Notes: generated by a model not told the origin, from the letters alone. DNA of 64,000 nucleotides from Schistosoma haematobium (GCF_000699445.3 NC_067196.1:44917806-44981805); one strand, 5' to 3'; positions 36,626 to 48,040 are shown, numbered from the stretch's first letter. Translations and numbers: made by a program.

Positions 36626-37456
36626 ATGACTGAACAGACACCTAAAGTACTCAAGCTTAAGACTTTGTCCCCACCTTCGTTTCAACTGATGCCTTTCTGG
36701 CCCGACAACATCGAAGCCTGGTTTTGCTACGCAGAAGCCGACTTCTCCGAGCACGGCGTGATCGACACACGTGCACAATTCCTCGCAGTAGTCAAGGCAC
36801 TACCGCGAGAATTCAACAGGTACGTAACACCTAGTATGTTTACTAGTGATGTTTCCGATCCTTACGAAATCTTAAAACGCTCGATTCTTAAACGAGGAGA
36901 TCTAACCGATCGACAAAGGTTAGATCAACTCTTCAATAACATCGACCTGCGACACGGTTCTGCGACGGACATGTTGCAACGGATGAGAGAGGTAATAGGC
37001 CCAAGAACTTTCGACGAAGGTCTATTCAAACAACTCTTCTTGTCAAAACTTCCCCAACAGGTGCAAGCAGTTCTGGTCTCGTTCCAGAACAACGGCTTAG
37101 ACGAGCTAGCTGCATCTGCAGACCGCATTCTAGAAATTACGAAACCTACTACCGAGGTATTTTCAGTCAAAGAAAAGCCTCACACGACTCAGAATGATAT
37201 AACGGACTTATGTCACACACTCACGCGTTATCTTAGTCTTCGTACCGACCGTAAGAGATCGCGCACACCACGTAGAAGCATTTCTCGTAAGCGATCTGTC
37301 TCTAGACCACGAGAGACAGATAACCCCGACTGGTGCTGGTATCATAACCAGTATGGAAAGCTTTCCAGAAATTGCAGAAAACCCTGCAATTTTCCCAACA
37401 CGAAACCGACTGATTCGAAAAACAATTCGGGAAACTTCCAAGCCGGCACGCGTTAA
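36626..37456 (+). CDS. gag: Gag polyprotein, copy 1 (276 aa)
   Basis: The structural protein of the virus-like particle. It is intact, from ATG at 36626 to TAA at 37454-37456. Residues 15-190 form the helical capsid-like region ([27 protein letters not shown]). Residues 205-235 are a Ser/Arg-rich basic tail ([18 protein letters not shown]). The nucleocapsid finger is C237-x2-H240-x9-C250-x3-C254, a CHCC arrangement, not the usual CCHC, and typical of the CsRn1 lineage. The 5' leader (36463-36625) is T-rich with no competing ATG reading frame. Pol follows in the -1 frame, overlapping the gag end, so Gag-Pol should come from -1 frameshifting. Confidence 0.92.
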   Translation: MTEQTPKVLKLKTLSPPSFQLMPFWPDNIEAWFCYAEADFSEHGVIDTRAQFLAVVKALPREFNRYVTPSMFTSDVSDPYEILKRSILKRGDLTDRQRLDQLFNNIDLRHGSATDMLQRMREVIGPRTFDEGLFKQLFLSKLPQQVQAVLVSFQNNGLDELAASADRILEITKPTTEVFSVKEKPHTTQNDITDLCHTLTRYLSLRTDRKRSRTPRRSISRKRSVSRPRETDNPDWCWYHNQYGKLSRNCRKPCNFPNTKPTDSKNNSGNFQAGTR

Positions 37457-37485
37457 CGGCAACCGTAGCCGGCGAACAAAGCCGT
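37429..37485 (+). promoter_or_regulatory. -1 ribosomal frameshift signal, copy 1
   Basis: GGGAAAC at 37429-37435 lies in gag phase as G GGA AAC, the canonical X XXY YYZ heptamer. Six bases later GCCGGC (37442-37447) can pair with GCCGGC (37468-37473). ACGGC in the loop (37456-37460) can pair with GCCGT (37481-37485), giving an H-type pseudoknot. Slipping -1 here enters the open pol frame 19 bases before the gag stop. Confidence 0.75.
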
Positions 37486-40400
37486 CTGTTATTCGTCACA
37501 GATGTGACAACGAGAGTTCGCTACCTCGTCGACACTGGCGCAGAAGTTAGCGTTCTCCCAGCAAATCCTAACGACCGACTACACGAATCGACCCTAAACT
37601 TACAGGCGGCAAACGGAAAACCGATCGCTACATATGGCAAAAGGTACGTTTACCTTAACGTGGGTTTACGCAAACCCATACACTGGATTTTCGTTGTTGC
37701 AGATGTTTCTATACCAATCATTGGTATGGACCTTCTACAACACCACAATCTGATCATCGATACGCGCAAACGGAGGCTAGTAGACGGGAACACTAATTTG
37801 TCCGTTTGCGTAACTTCTTTTACTGGTTGTAGAGTATCCCCAGTCACAGTTAAACATATGATAGACCCACTCTATCAACCACTACTCGATAAGTACCCTG
37901 GGATACAACAAACTCAACCGAGATTACCGTGTGTAACCAGCAACGTTACACATCACATCACGACTACAGGACCACCTGTATTCTCTAAAGCACGACGACT
38001 AGCTCCTGAAAAGCTAAGGTTAGCGAAAAACGAATTCGATCACATGATGGACTTAGGAATCATACGACCGTCAAGTAGCCCATATGCATCTCCGTTGCAC
38101 ATGGTCCCTAAAAAGGACAGCAACGATTGGCGTCCAACTGGTGACTATCGGCGATTGAACGCGAAAACCATTCCCGATCGTTACCCGTTGCCTCACATTC
38201 ACGATTTGACAGCTACCTTGAAAGGTACAACTGTCTTTTCGAAAATCGACTTGGTTAAAGCGTATAACCAAATCCCTATGGCTACTGACGACATACCGAA
38301 AACAGCTATCATAACTCCTTTCGGACTCTATGAATTTTTGCGAATGCCTTTCGGTCTAAGGAATGCTGCTCAAACATTCCAAAGATTCATAGACGACGTT
38401 TTTCGAGGTCTCAACTTCGTACACGCGTATGTTGATGACTGTCTAATCGCAAGTCCGGACAGAGAAACACATCTCAAGCATCTGGATCTTGTTTTCGAAC
38501 GACTTCAAAAACATGGCATTACTGTAAACGTTCAGAAATGCCAATTCGGAACCGACTCGTTAGACTTTCTGGGACACACTATCGATGCTCAAGGCATTCG
38601 ACCTCTTAGGACCAAAGTGGCGGCAATTCTGGATTACCCAGAACCGACCACCGTCAAGCAATTACGCACGTTCAACGGCCTGGTAAGTTTCTATAGACGT
38701 TTCATACCCAAATGCGCATTACTTATGAAACCTCTGACCGACCAACTTCGTGGAAATGCGAAATCCATTAATTTGGACGACACCGCACGAAAAGCATTCT
38801 CCACAGTTAAGGAACTGATTGCTAAAGCAACAATGCTCGCACATCAGGACACCCGAGCACCCATTAGCATCGCAGTAGACGCATCCGACTCAGCAATCGG
38901 AGGAGTCTTACAACAATGGGTTAACAACTCCTGGCAACCCTTGGCATTTTCTCTAGAAGGTTGCTAGACACCGAATCGAGGTACAGCACATTCGGTAGGG
39001 AACTCCTAGCTATGTATTGTGCTGTACGGCATTTCCAACACTACATCGAAGGTCGTGAATTCACTCTTTTCACGGACCATAAACCGCTCACTTTCTCGTT
39101 AAGCTCTCCTTCTGACAAGTACTCTCCTCGTGAGTCTCGACAACTGGACTACATTTCGCAGTTTACTTCAGATATTCAACACATCTCTGGAGCAAACAAT
39201 GTAGTTGCAGACGCTTTATCTCGTATAACTTCCTTGAACAGTTTCCAAGGAATTGACCTTCTTAAACTCGCCGAGCTTCAAAAAGAAGACAGTGATCTTC
39301 AGCACGAGTTATCGTCCACAACACTTAAACTACGCATCAAACAGATGGGAACAGGTAAAGAAACCTTACTTTGTGACACATCTACAGGTAGGGATCGCCC
39401 AATCGTGCCGAAACATTATCGACGCAATGTCTTCAACACATTGCACAAACTTTCGCATCCAGGTGTTCGTGCAACCATCAAGCTTATAGCAGAAAGGTTT
39501 TGCTGGCCTGGAATGAATAAAGACGTGAGGGAGTGGGCACGCTCCTGTGTAAGCTGCCAAAAATCTAAGGTTATCAGACACAATAAATGTCCCTTAGGCT
39601 CGTTTAAAACTCCCGATGCCCGTTTCGACCATGTTCATCTGGATTTGGTAGGACCTTTACCAGATTCAAATGGATACTCTTATCTCTTAACCTGCGTTGA
39701 CCGTTTCACTCGATGGCCAGAAGCAGTACCTATTAAAGACATCACTGCTGAAACAGTGGCCCGCACCTTCGTCGAACGATGGGTAGCAAACTTCGGTTGC
39801 CCTTCAACCATCACTACAGACCGCGGACGTCAGTTTGAATCTGATCTTTTCCGTCGTCTGACCACACTTTTAGGAATCACTCGCTTCCGAACGACCGCCT
39901 ACCATCCACAAGCAAACGGGTTGGTAGAACGTTTTCACCGACAACTGAAAGCTTCACTATCAGCTGCAAACGTTTCACAATGGACCGACGCTCTTCCACT
40001 CGTCTTACTAGGTATCCGCAATGCAGTGAAAGCTGACATTGGATACACTGCGTCTCAACTCGTTTATGGAACGACACTTCGACTTCCAGGAGAATTCGTG
40101 GATCCTTCATCCTCTTCAATGAACATGGATCTAACCTCCTACACGAACAGGCTTACAAACGCAATGCGTTCAGTTAAACCTGCTTTCACTCGACCTCAAT
40201 CAACTGATGTTTTCGTTCAACCTGACTTACGATATAGTACACACGTTTTCATTCGTCGAGACTCGCATCGACGACCATTCGAATCAGCATACGAAGGACC
40301 CTTCAAAGTTCTTCAACGTGAATCTAAGTACTATATAGTCGATAAGAACGGAACAAACGATAGCATCAGCATCGATCGCTTAAAAGCAGCGTATTTAGAA

Positions 40401-40586
40401 GGAAATCCTATCCACGTCGATTTTCCTTCGGTACAATCGAACGACACGACTCCGACACTTACAATACCTCATCCGACAACCAACACACACGATGATACTT
40501 CGACAGTATCCGAAAATAAACTTAAAACGACGCGTTCTGGAAGAAGGGTGAGATTTCCAGAACATTTAAACGACTATTGCACGTAA
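37436..40586 (+). pseudogene. pol: Pol polyprotein, copy 1, broken by a one-base frame loss in RNase H
   Basis: Pol supplies the element's protease, reverse transcriptase, RNase H and integrase. Visible in order: aspartic protease DTGA (37534-37545); RT with the palm motif YVDD (about 38428-38439) and the [13 protein letters not shown] block; RNase H starting [12 protein letters not shown]; the integrase zinc finger H-H-C-C (CVSCQ near 39550); the DDE core with D in LDLVGP, D in TTDRG and E in LVERFH; and a C-terminal GPF module (YEGPFKVL). The frame breaks at 38947, where a T run has four T; copy 3 has five. The downstream part is open from 38961 to the stop at 40586. The break lies in a homopolymer and may be a consensus error. 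Without it this copy would have no other interruption that I can see. Confidence 0.88.
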
Positions 40587-41034
40587 GGCACTTCTCGACA
40601 TTTTATATTATTTTTTAAAAAAAAACAATTTTAATATGCTTATATATTTTTATTTCTATTTAAAAAAAACAAAACAAAAAAAACAATTTTTTTAATGCTA
40701 TTACGTGTTCATGAGTTTATTTTCCATTTTTTTCCGCCGACATTGTGTTTTTACGCACATACGAGTGTATTTCGACATGCACTTACATTTTCTTTTTTCT
40801 TTTCCAGGACGGCTGGAAACGAACGATGACGTTTATGAGGATCCGAAATTTTCATTGTACATTTTCTTTTTTTACTATGTTGTACCTCCGTCCCATATAG
40901 TAAGGAAAGACGACCAGACGCTGCTAAATTTAGTAAGCTATCAGAAGAGTGTTTACCAACGACAAACTCGTTGGGTTTAAACTTCTGGCTGGCCACGTCT
41001 TAGGGTCGTCACTGCCCCACTAGGGGGAGTGATC
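40587..41034 (+). other. 3' untranslated region of the LTR element, copy 1
   Basis: A/T homopolymer-rich sequence, then a stretch with a splice-acceptor-like TTTTCCAG at 40800-40807. I see no envelope gene. The polypurine tract AGGGGGAGTGA (41022-41032) stands two bases before the 3' LTR and would prime plus-strand synthesis. Confidence 0.6.
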
Positions 41035-41355
41035 TGTAGCGGTAAATAAATCCCCAAAATAAATAGCATTAAGTTTTCGACATTGGATGCTGACCATATG
41101 TTTTAGTGGACTCATCTAGCTGAAGGCGCTCGGTCATGCATCCGCACCAGATCACGTGTGGTAACGCGGTGCTCAACATCCACCGCAATCGCTAGCCAAA
41201 TGAGATCAGAGAATTCCGATATATTGGTAATCGCCAAATACACTCTTCCGATCTCCTCGACTCTGTCTTTTGATTTCTCTTGGTGGGAACGAAATATATT
41301 AGAAGGTGTTACTGGTAGAAGCGTTGTCAAACACTGAATACCTGTGACATCATCA
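41035..41355 (+). repeat. 3' LTR, copy 1
   Basis: 321 bp, same ends as the 5' LTR. Eight substitutions relative to the 5' LTR, all between 41137 and 41241; the other 216 bp are identical. Confidence 0.93.
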
Positions 41356-43099
41356 CCATCAATATTTCTAGACTCCAAAGAGCTTCAACATTTCCTTGAA
41401 CTCCCGCCCACCGATGAGACACTTTATTACGGACCGCCTAGTATCTAGAAAGAACAAGATTATAACAAGTTCGACTGTTACTAATACGAATATAACCAAA
41501 TCACAGAATATATGGCTTATCCTTTCCTATTATTCATTGTTTATTAATCATGGCATTATGCTCCTAACCCTAGCTTTTAGTTCCCAAATCTCTACAGGTT
41601 AAATGTACATTATTCTTCCTAAAAGTCATGTGTTTTTTCTACTGCAAGTAGACAGATAGCACAATCTTATGGATGCTGATCTACCAAGGCCGATCATACA
41701 AAGCTCAAAATTTGGCCACAAAGTCTTGTGAGTTTGTCAATGCTTTATTTGTCTTACCCTGAAATTTTTTTTCTACAATTTTATACCCTCTCATATCTTT
41801 TGATTTGCTATTAGCCCTTACTTCTTTAAACCATTAGTTATTTTCATAGCAGTGTGATATACTATATGGACATCTAACCCATAAAACAGACTTTTCAACT
41901 ATCTGATTTGCTTGTAACATGGACCTAGTAGAGACAGTGTATTCCAACTATGGGCTTTGATTAAAGCAGTATTCATACTTACCACAAACGTAAGAGAGCC
42001 TAACATCACAAAAGGAGGGAGGGTGGCGTTACTGACCAGCAAACATGATGGTGGGGAGATAAATTCAATCCACCCATGTCTGTAGGGCAGAACATTTTGT
42101 TTAATTACGGCTCCTTATGGTTTAGTGGAATGTCACGAACTTATGGTATTGATGCTGATTTATCAGGCGAAATACTTCTTTAAATCGTGTTACGAACGTT
42201 GAATTGGTTTCACTTCCTACCCAGTAATCCTATTACAAGCAAACTAGACAATTCGCGAATATACGAAGCCTACTCAAGACCCTATAATACCTGAAAAAAA
42301 ATAATAAAAAAAGGGGCTCCAATAGCTTCGATAAAAAAAAGAAAGACAGCCAATTGTATATCACAATACTGTTTCTAGCACTATATTTTATTTTATAATC
42401 ACACATAATTCCATACTCTCAGCTCCTTTCCGAATCGCCTCCATTTGTCAGTTGTATGTCCACTCACACCTTGTTAACACTTATTTTCTTTAACCTATTA
42501 AAATGCTCTTTCTTAGCAAATACCTTAATAAAAGAAAATTAGACTGAGTAATCATACCTTAAACATTTCTTCATGAATATTGGCTATTCTGCCTCTCGTC
42601 CTTTCTTTTACTTGCTCCCTCTTTCAGCCCCCTTGTGATATGGAACGAAAGATTTCATCCTGCACCATCCTCAAAGCCTTAGACATTCCAAAGGGACATA
42701 AGGTTGCGACATTTAGAAGCTCCCACCTTCATGGACCTATCCTTGACCATCAGTTGCACATTCGCAACGCAACTTTCGTGAAGCGCGCTAACTGTGATAC
42801 TGATTAAAACCATCTACATTCATATCTTATAAATTATCAACCCAGCTATGTAATTTACTACAGTGGATATTGTATCATTTGTATCAATTTGATCTTGCCT
42901 GTAAACTGGCATGCCTCATGTAACAAACTGTTATTTGAGAATAAAATTATTATTATTATTAATATATCGAAGAGTGACTGATCCAGGCTGGCTAGCGTTT
43001 GCAGGGGATGTTGGGCACGGCGTTCCCACTCGTAATCTGGTGCGGATGGCTGCAATTAAACGCAACTCAATTTCGTAAATGTGCCCTTCAGCTTAGCAA
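41356..43099. other. Array spacer, first part, unit 1 (equivalent at 52934-54672 in unit 2)
   Basis: Starts with the CCAT target-site copy. The rest is AT-rich with short open frames (41396-41602, 42580-42807) that match nothing I know. Unit 2 repeats it with mainly A/T-run length differences. Confidence 0.4.
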
Positions 43100-43154
43100 C
43101 CAATCAGAATGAGGCGGGAATTATTACATCCGCCATCTTTGTAAGCAATGGCGG
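43100..43154 (+). promoter_or_regulatory. Promoter-like cluster in the spacer (CCAAT, E2F-like and YY1-like motifs), unit 1
   Basis: Within 55 bp: CCAATCAG (43100-43107), GAGGCGGGAA (43111-43120), CCGCCATCTT (43130-43139, reverse of the YY1 core AAGATGGCGG) and ATGGCGG (43148-43154). CCGCCAT and ATGGCGG also form an inverted pair. The patch is much richer in GC than its surroundings. Its function is inference; unit 2 has the same patch at about 54673-54727. Confidence 0.35.
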
Positions 43155-43580
43155 TCGGCTTTCTTCGTTCTGTGCTTCTTTCAGCTATTTCTTTTGTGAA
43201 GCTATGTAATCTAATGTCTCAGTGTGCTAAAATGCCGCAGTTAGTGTAATGTTCTATATGTTGGTGTGAAGCTTATTTCGAATCAGCGATGTTTTCTGGG
43301 TTTTTGCTGCTTCTACTCAAGTCAATGTATTTCTTCAGGCAATCTGGCTAGTCTTGTGTTATAAAATGTCGGCCGGTTTTCTTCGTTCTGTGTTTTTTCC
43401 GCTATTTCTTTTGTGTAGCTACAGAATTTAATGTTTCAGTGTGCTAAAATCCAAGAGTTAGTGTAATACTCTAAACGTTGGAGCAAAATTTTTCTTGATT
43501 TCGCTTTGTTTTCTGGGTTTTACCTGCTGCTACTGAAGTCACTGTATTTATTCAGCTAAGCTGGCTAGTACTAACATAAG
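43154..43580 (+). repeat. Diverged tandem duplication, 2 x about 214 bp, unit 1
   Basis: 43154-43367 and 43368-43580 align through GTCGG..TTTTCTTCGTTCTGTG, GTGCTAAAAT, TTAGTGTAAT and TTTTCTGGGTTTT to CTGGCTAG. The two halves have many substitutions between them, so this duplication is far older than the 11.6-kb array. Confidence 0.8.
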
Positions 43581-44830
43581 ACCTTACGTTTTTAAACGAC
43601 AATCGGTTATGTTTTACCTTGTTTTCTAGATATCCAAAGCCGAAGTTCGTTTTTATTTAGTTAAAATAATTGTTGCTGCCGCCTGTGACTCTAACTGTTC
43701 GCATGTTCGTTCCTAACTGTCCTTTATGATGTTATCGGCAAAATGAAAGGAAACAATCTGCGTTTTTTAATTTTCTTCAGTATTATGGACAGCACTATCC
43801 CACCAACGAGTCAAACGAATACAGAGTGCCCAGCAGTAGGGTATATCGGTATTTATTTCGAAAGGATTCAGACTTCCGACAACTATAGATGAAGTCACAG
43901 ATGCTACCAATCTATTGCAGAGGGTTTGTTATGAAAAATATGCCATATAGCAGTAATAGAGAGGTTGTACTCATTACGCAGTGCGTTAAAGCAAGCCGGA
44001 AATCTGCTACCAGTGTGAAGTGTATGTTTGCTGTTTCGGCCATAAAAGGAAGTTGAAGGGTCATGATCAAGGAGTAAAAAGGTAATTAACTGTTATTAAG
44101 CTCACTTTTTATAGATCATATTTCACCACTCGCAAATATGCGTTTTCTTACGGTATGATGTCAACTGGTACCTAATATGTCCACCCTTACGATGAAAAGT
44201 ACCTGCAAATTTTCACCTTCATATTCGAATTACTTTTGCACAACTGTCTTACAGTTCGAGTGCTTCGTACGCCCCAAGAAACTCTATTTCTACAACATTC
44301 GTAGTTCCAGTATAACTTACTCACGCAGTAAGTCCAAATTAGACACTAATCTTTCTAAAGAAGCCTGTTAAGCTGATATCCGTATTCTCTATTTCAGTTA
44401 ATCGACGAAGACATGTACCACGTGCATCTGCTGTATACTGCCATTTTACTCCAATTCTAACTGTTATATCTTACTTTTGAATAATAAAATAGCTATATGC
44501 AGCAAATACAGACTTATTTGTTTTGATGGAGGTAGGGGTTGATGGGATTTTCAGCAGGACCGTATTAATATTCTCACTAAAGAGCTAAGCGAGTGGGTAA
44601 ACCAGTGCAAGGTACCATACGGGGTGCATTTGAGTTACTAGTGTTCCATTAGTGCGGGTAGGGGCATTGCTTGCTTGTCATATGGCATTTGAATTAGAAG
44701 CTATAAGATAAGACGCAGGTAAGGTTAGGATGTGTAACGCGTGTCCATCCATCAGCTGCCGTGACAACCCATGGTGGTTAGAACAAGCTATGAGAGGACC
44801 TGAGTCTGTAGGTCTCCCAAGAAAATGACG
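43581..44830. other. Array spacer, middle part, unit 1
   Basis: No gene supported. A plus-strand stretch near 44000-44090 reads C-x2-C...CC..H, like a small zinc finger, but is surrounded by stops. The 64-codon ORF at 44177-44371 is unsupported. Confidence 0.35.
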
Positions 44831-45175
44831 AAGATATGCACCAAACCACCTTATGAAGAGCGCCTCCAATCACTTAACCTCTACTCATTAGAGTATAGAC
44901 GTCTTAGAGATGACCTAATGGCTTACAATAACCTTAACACTTCTGGACATCCCCTAAAACACCTGCTTAAGTTTAGTCCCAATACCAACCTAAGGGGCAA
45001 CACCCATAAATTGGAGACACAACACGGCAGAACGGACTGAAGACACAACTCTTACTCCTTGGAAGTTGTCAAAGGCTGGAATTGTTTGACGGGTGAGCTA
45101 GTCCAAGCGACTTCCCAGGAGTCCTTTAAGAGGCAAGTGGATTTATTCTTAAGGATTAAGGATAGTGTCATACTA
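44831..45175 (+). mobile_element. CR1-like retrotransposon 3' fragment, unit 1
   Basis: Plus-strand frames carry KPPYEERLQSLNLYSLEYRR and NTSGHPLKHLLKF. After a frame change, VVKGWNCLTGELVQATSQES and FKRQVDLFLR follow, then a stop. This is the C-terminal end of a CR1-type RT, degraded by a frameshift and lacking all upstream parts. Confidence 0.65.
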
Positions 45176-46440
45176 TGACCTACCAATTTCTCTTTCCTCT
45201 TTTATTGTTAACATACCTAGGTTCCTGTCTGGAGGTTTTGGTGACCCTCTGCTACTAGACACGGAAGCCTGTTAAGCGAAAGCTCCTCCCATTCCGTCCA
45301 CAACCATTTGAACACATGAACTAGGTGCTGAGAGGCTCGCTTATCACAAGTTTCTTGCGACGATTAAGTAGATAAAACAAAGTAGCATTAGATTCAAAAA
45401 TATGTTCGAGAACTTTCATTAAGAGTCGAATATCAAACAAAGGCTTAAACCAAGTTCCCGTTTAAAAGTTGTATTGGTAATGTTAAGCTGCAGTTTTTGT
45501 TGTTTTTTTCCAAACGAAAGAGTAAAAAAGTCAAAAAATACTGGAACTGGTTGTGAGACTAAAACGGAAGTCCAGCATCCTTTTTATAATCTGCTGTTCG
45601 CTGGGTCTCCCGTAATCAGTTCCATAGGGCCATAGTTCCAAGGGCGAAACAGTTTTTAGGGTCGGTGAAGGCTCACTCCTGTTGCATTCTAAATGAAAAA
45701 ATAGTGATGAATTTGGTCAGAAATGTGGAATAGATAAATAACCAAATTACATGTTTTTTAGCAAAGAATTTATGCAGTTGTGATTTACCTTGAGTTCATG
45801 AATATTAGATAAGGTCAGCTACTATTACTTGCGCAAAGCATAACATGGGCTTAGTACCGTATTGCAATGCTTTTATTATTTTGCTCCCATTTAAGTATTC
45901 CCATGCATCTGCGTCTAGTTTAGCAGGAAAACATACAAGCAGAGTAAGTGTCTGATAAACTGAAAGTCCCAGTTGTCAAAAAGATTCTTAACATTTGTCC
46001 ACAGCCAGCTGCATTTAATTGAGACACAGAACACTCATCTTCTAAGACTGTATACTGCTGTTTTACGGGCAATCTTGCTACCGATGTTATTGCTGGGGAA
46101 ATTGTTTAATGACAGTGATCATGAAATATGGTCAGTGATAGATGTACAGTTTAGAAATAAACACCAAACATACTTATCGCTATCTTATAATGTATGACAG
46201 TAACAGCATCAAAGGCACGTTTTTTCCTATTTTTAATCAGACTGATATGAATCCGTATACACATTTGAAACAGGCAACTCTACTTACTAAACTGATCTGT
46301 TTCGTTACAGACTTCAAGCACTATACTTAAGTATATCATAATTCTTTTAACTAAACTGAATTATACGACAACCAAGAACACTAAACTAAGCAAGTGTCAT
46401 AGTTATTGTTTCATTTGCACAGAAATGTTCCTCAAAGTAG
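45176..46440. other. Array spacer, last part before the RTE element, unit 1
   Basis: AT-rich; the open frame 45973-46197 has no recognisable domain. Equivalent to 56750-58015 in unit 2. Confidence 0.4.
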
Positions 46441-47700
46441 TTACTTACTTACTTACTTACGCCTGTTACTCCCAATGGAGCATAGGCCACCGACCAGCAT
46501 TCTCCAACCCACTCTGTCCTGGGCCTTCTTTTCTAGTTCCATCCAATTCTTGTTCATTTTTCTCATGTCTATCTCCATTTGCCGGCGTAATGTGTTCTTT
46601 GGTCTTCCTCTTTTCCATTGACCTTCAGGATTCCATGTGAGGGCTTGTCTTGTGACGCAGTTGGGTGCTTTCCTCAATGTGTGTCCTATCCACTTCCAGC
46701 GCTTCTTCCTGATTTCTTCCTCCACTGGGATCTGGTTTGTTCTCTCCCACAGTACGTTGTTGCTAATAGTGTCCGGCCAATGGATCTGAAGTATTTTGCG
46801 TAGACAATTGTTAATAAACACCTGTATTTTCTGGATGATGGCTTTTGTAGTTCTCCAGGTTCCTGCCCCATACAGTAGAACTGTCTTGACATTTGTATTG
46901 AAAATCCTGACCTTGGTGTTGGTTGACAGTTGCTTTGAGTTCCAGATGTTCCTCAGTTGTAAATATGCTGCTCTTGCTTTGCCGATCCGCGCCTTCACAT
47001 CTGCATCGGATCCACCCTGTTCATCAATGATGCTGCCCAAATACGTAAAGGTTTTTACATCTTCCAAATCTTCTCCGTCAATTGTGATTGGATTGGTGCA
47101 TTCTGTGTTGTATCGGAGAATCTTGCTTTTCCCTTTGTGTATATTGAGACCTATTGCTGCTGAGGCTGCTGCCACACTGTTTGTCTTCTCCTGCATCTGT
47201 TGTTGCGTTTGGGATAGAAGGGCCACATCGTCTGCGAAGTCTAGATCATCCAACTGCATCTTAGATGTCCATTGTATCCCGCGCTTTCCTTCAGACGTTG
47301 ACGTCTTCATGATCCAGTCGATCACCAGGAGAAAGAGAAAGGGTGAGAGTAAGCAACCTTGCCTGACACCGGTCTTCACTTTGAACGACTTTGTCAACTG
47401 TCCTCCATGCACGATTTTGCAGTGTAATCCATCATATGAGTTCTGTATGATATTGACTATCTTCTGAGGCACGCCGTAGTGTCGAAGAAGCTTCCATAGT
47501 GTTGTTCTGTCCACGCTATCAAATGCCTTTTCGTAGTCAATGAAGTTGATGTAGAGTGATGAATTCCATTCAATTGATTGTTCCACAATGATCCGTAGAG
47601 TTGCGATTTGGTCTGTACACGATCTATCCTCACGGAATCCTGCCTGTTGGTCACGAAGTTGGGCGTCTACGCAGTCCTTCATCCTGTTTAACAATACCCT
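46441..47700 (-). mobile_element. RTE-like non-LTR retrotransposon, 5'-truncated by the LTR junction, unit 1
   Basis: A minus-strand ORF encodes the RT and post-RT region of an RTE-clade protein: [11 protein letters not shown] (RT motif A), [28 protein letters not shown] (catalytic FADD), then [11 protein letters not shown] and the C-terminal [10 protein letters not shown]...RGRPK.TLRR block. The 3' end carries a TTAC tandem repeat (46441-46460 on the plus strand), as is common for RTE 3' ends. The reading frame is intact from the LTR junction to its stop at 46453. The endonuclease and RT start are missing, because the next array unit's LTR begins at 47701. The apparent first 27 codons of the ORF (47701-47781) are antisense LTR, not RTE. 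Confidence 0.85.
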
Positions 47701-48021
47701 TGTAGCGGTAAATAAATCCCCAAAATAAATAGCATTAAGTTTTCGACATTGGATGCTGACCATATGTTTTAGTGGACTCATCTAGCTGAAGGCGCTCGGT
47801 CAGGCATCTGCACCAGATCACGTGTGGTAACGCCGTGCTCAACATCAACCGCAATCGCTAGCCAGATTAGATCAGAGAATTCCGATATATTGGTCATCGC
47901 CAAATATACTCTTCCGATCTCCTCGACTCTGTCTTTTGATTTCTCTTGGTGGGAACGAAATATATTAGAAGGTGTTACTGGTAGAAGCGTTGTCAAACAC
48001 TGAATACCTGTGACATCATCA
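47701..48021 (+). repeat. 5' LTR, copy 2
   Basis: 321 bp, identical to the copy 1 5' LTR as read. It begins directly after RTE sequence. Confidence 0.93.
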
Positions 48022-48022
48022 T

Positions 48023-48040
48023 TGGTGAACCCAACGTGAT
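48023..48040 (+). promoter_or_regulatory. Primer binding site, copy 2
   Basis: TGGTGAACCCAACGTGAT, the same tRNA-Trp-like sequence as in copy 1. Confidence 0.7.

Larger units (their letters stand above)
36123..41355 (+). mobile_element. Ty3/Gypsy LTR retrotransposon, CsRn1/Boudicca group, copy 1 (5233 bp)
   Basis: A complete element bounded by 321-bp LTRs (TGTAGC...TCATCA) and flanked by CCAT. Order: 5' LTR, primer binding site, gag, pol (protease, RT, RNase H, integrase), polypurine tract, 3' LTR. The RT-before-integrase order is that of Ty3/Gypsy. The CHCC finger in Gag and the tRNA-Trp-like primer site are traits known for the CsRn1 lineage of flukes. It is not autonomous as read, because pol loses frame at 38947. 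Confidence 0.92.
36123..47700 (+). repeat. Tandem array unit 1 (11,578 bp)
   Basis: LTR retrotransposon (36123-41355) plus spacer (41356-47700). The unit is followed directly by unit 2, which repeats it at nearly every base. Differences are mostly homopolymer lengths plus a handful of substitutions. Confidence 0.95.

Noticed and set aside
40705..40980. 91-codon ORF after pol, considered as an envelope-like third gene
   Set aside because: It has no signal peptide-like start in a stable context, no fusion peptide or cleavage site, and its 5' part changes frame between copies because of T-run differences. Better read as 3' untranslated sequence.
43980..44090. Cysteine-rich stretch resembling the C-terminal finger of piggyBac transposases
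   Set aside because: Only one short match, flanked by stops, with no DDD core upstream and no TTAA-flanked ends visible.
46796..47467. 223-codon plus-strand ORF, also at 58371-59042
   Set aside because: Shadow of the RTE reverse transcriptase on the opposite strand.
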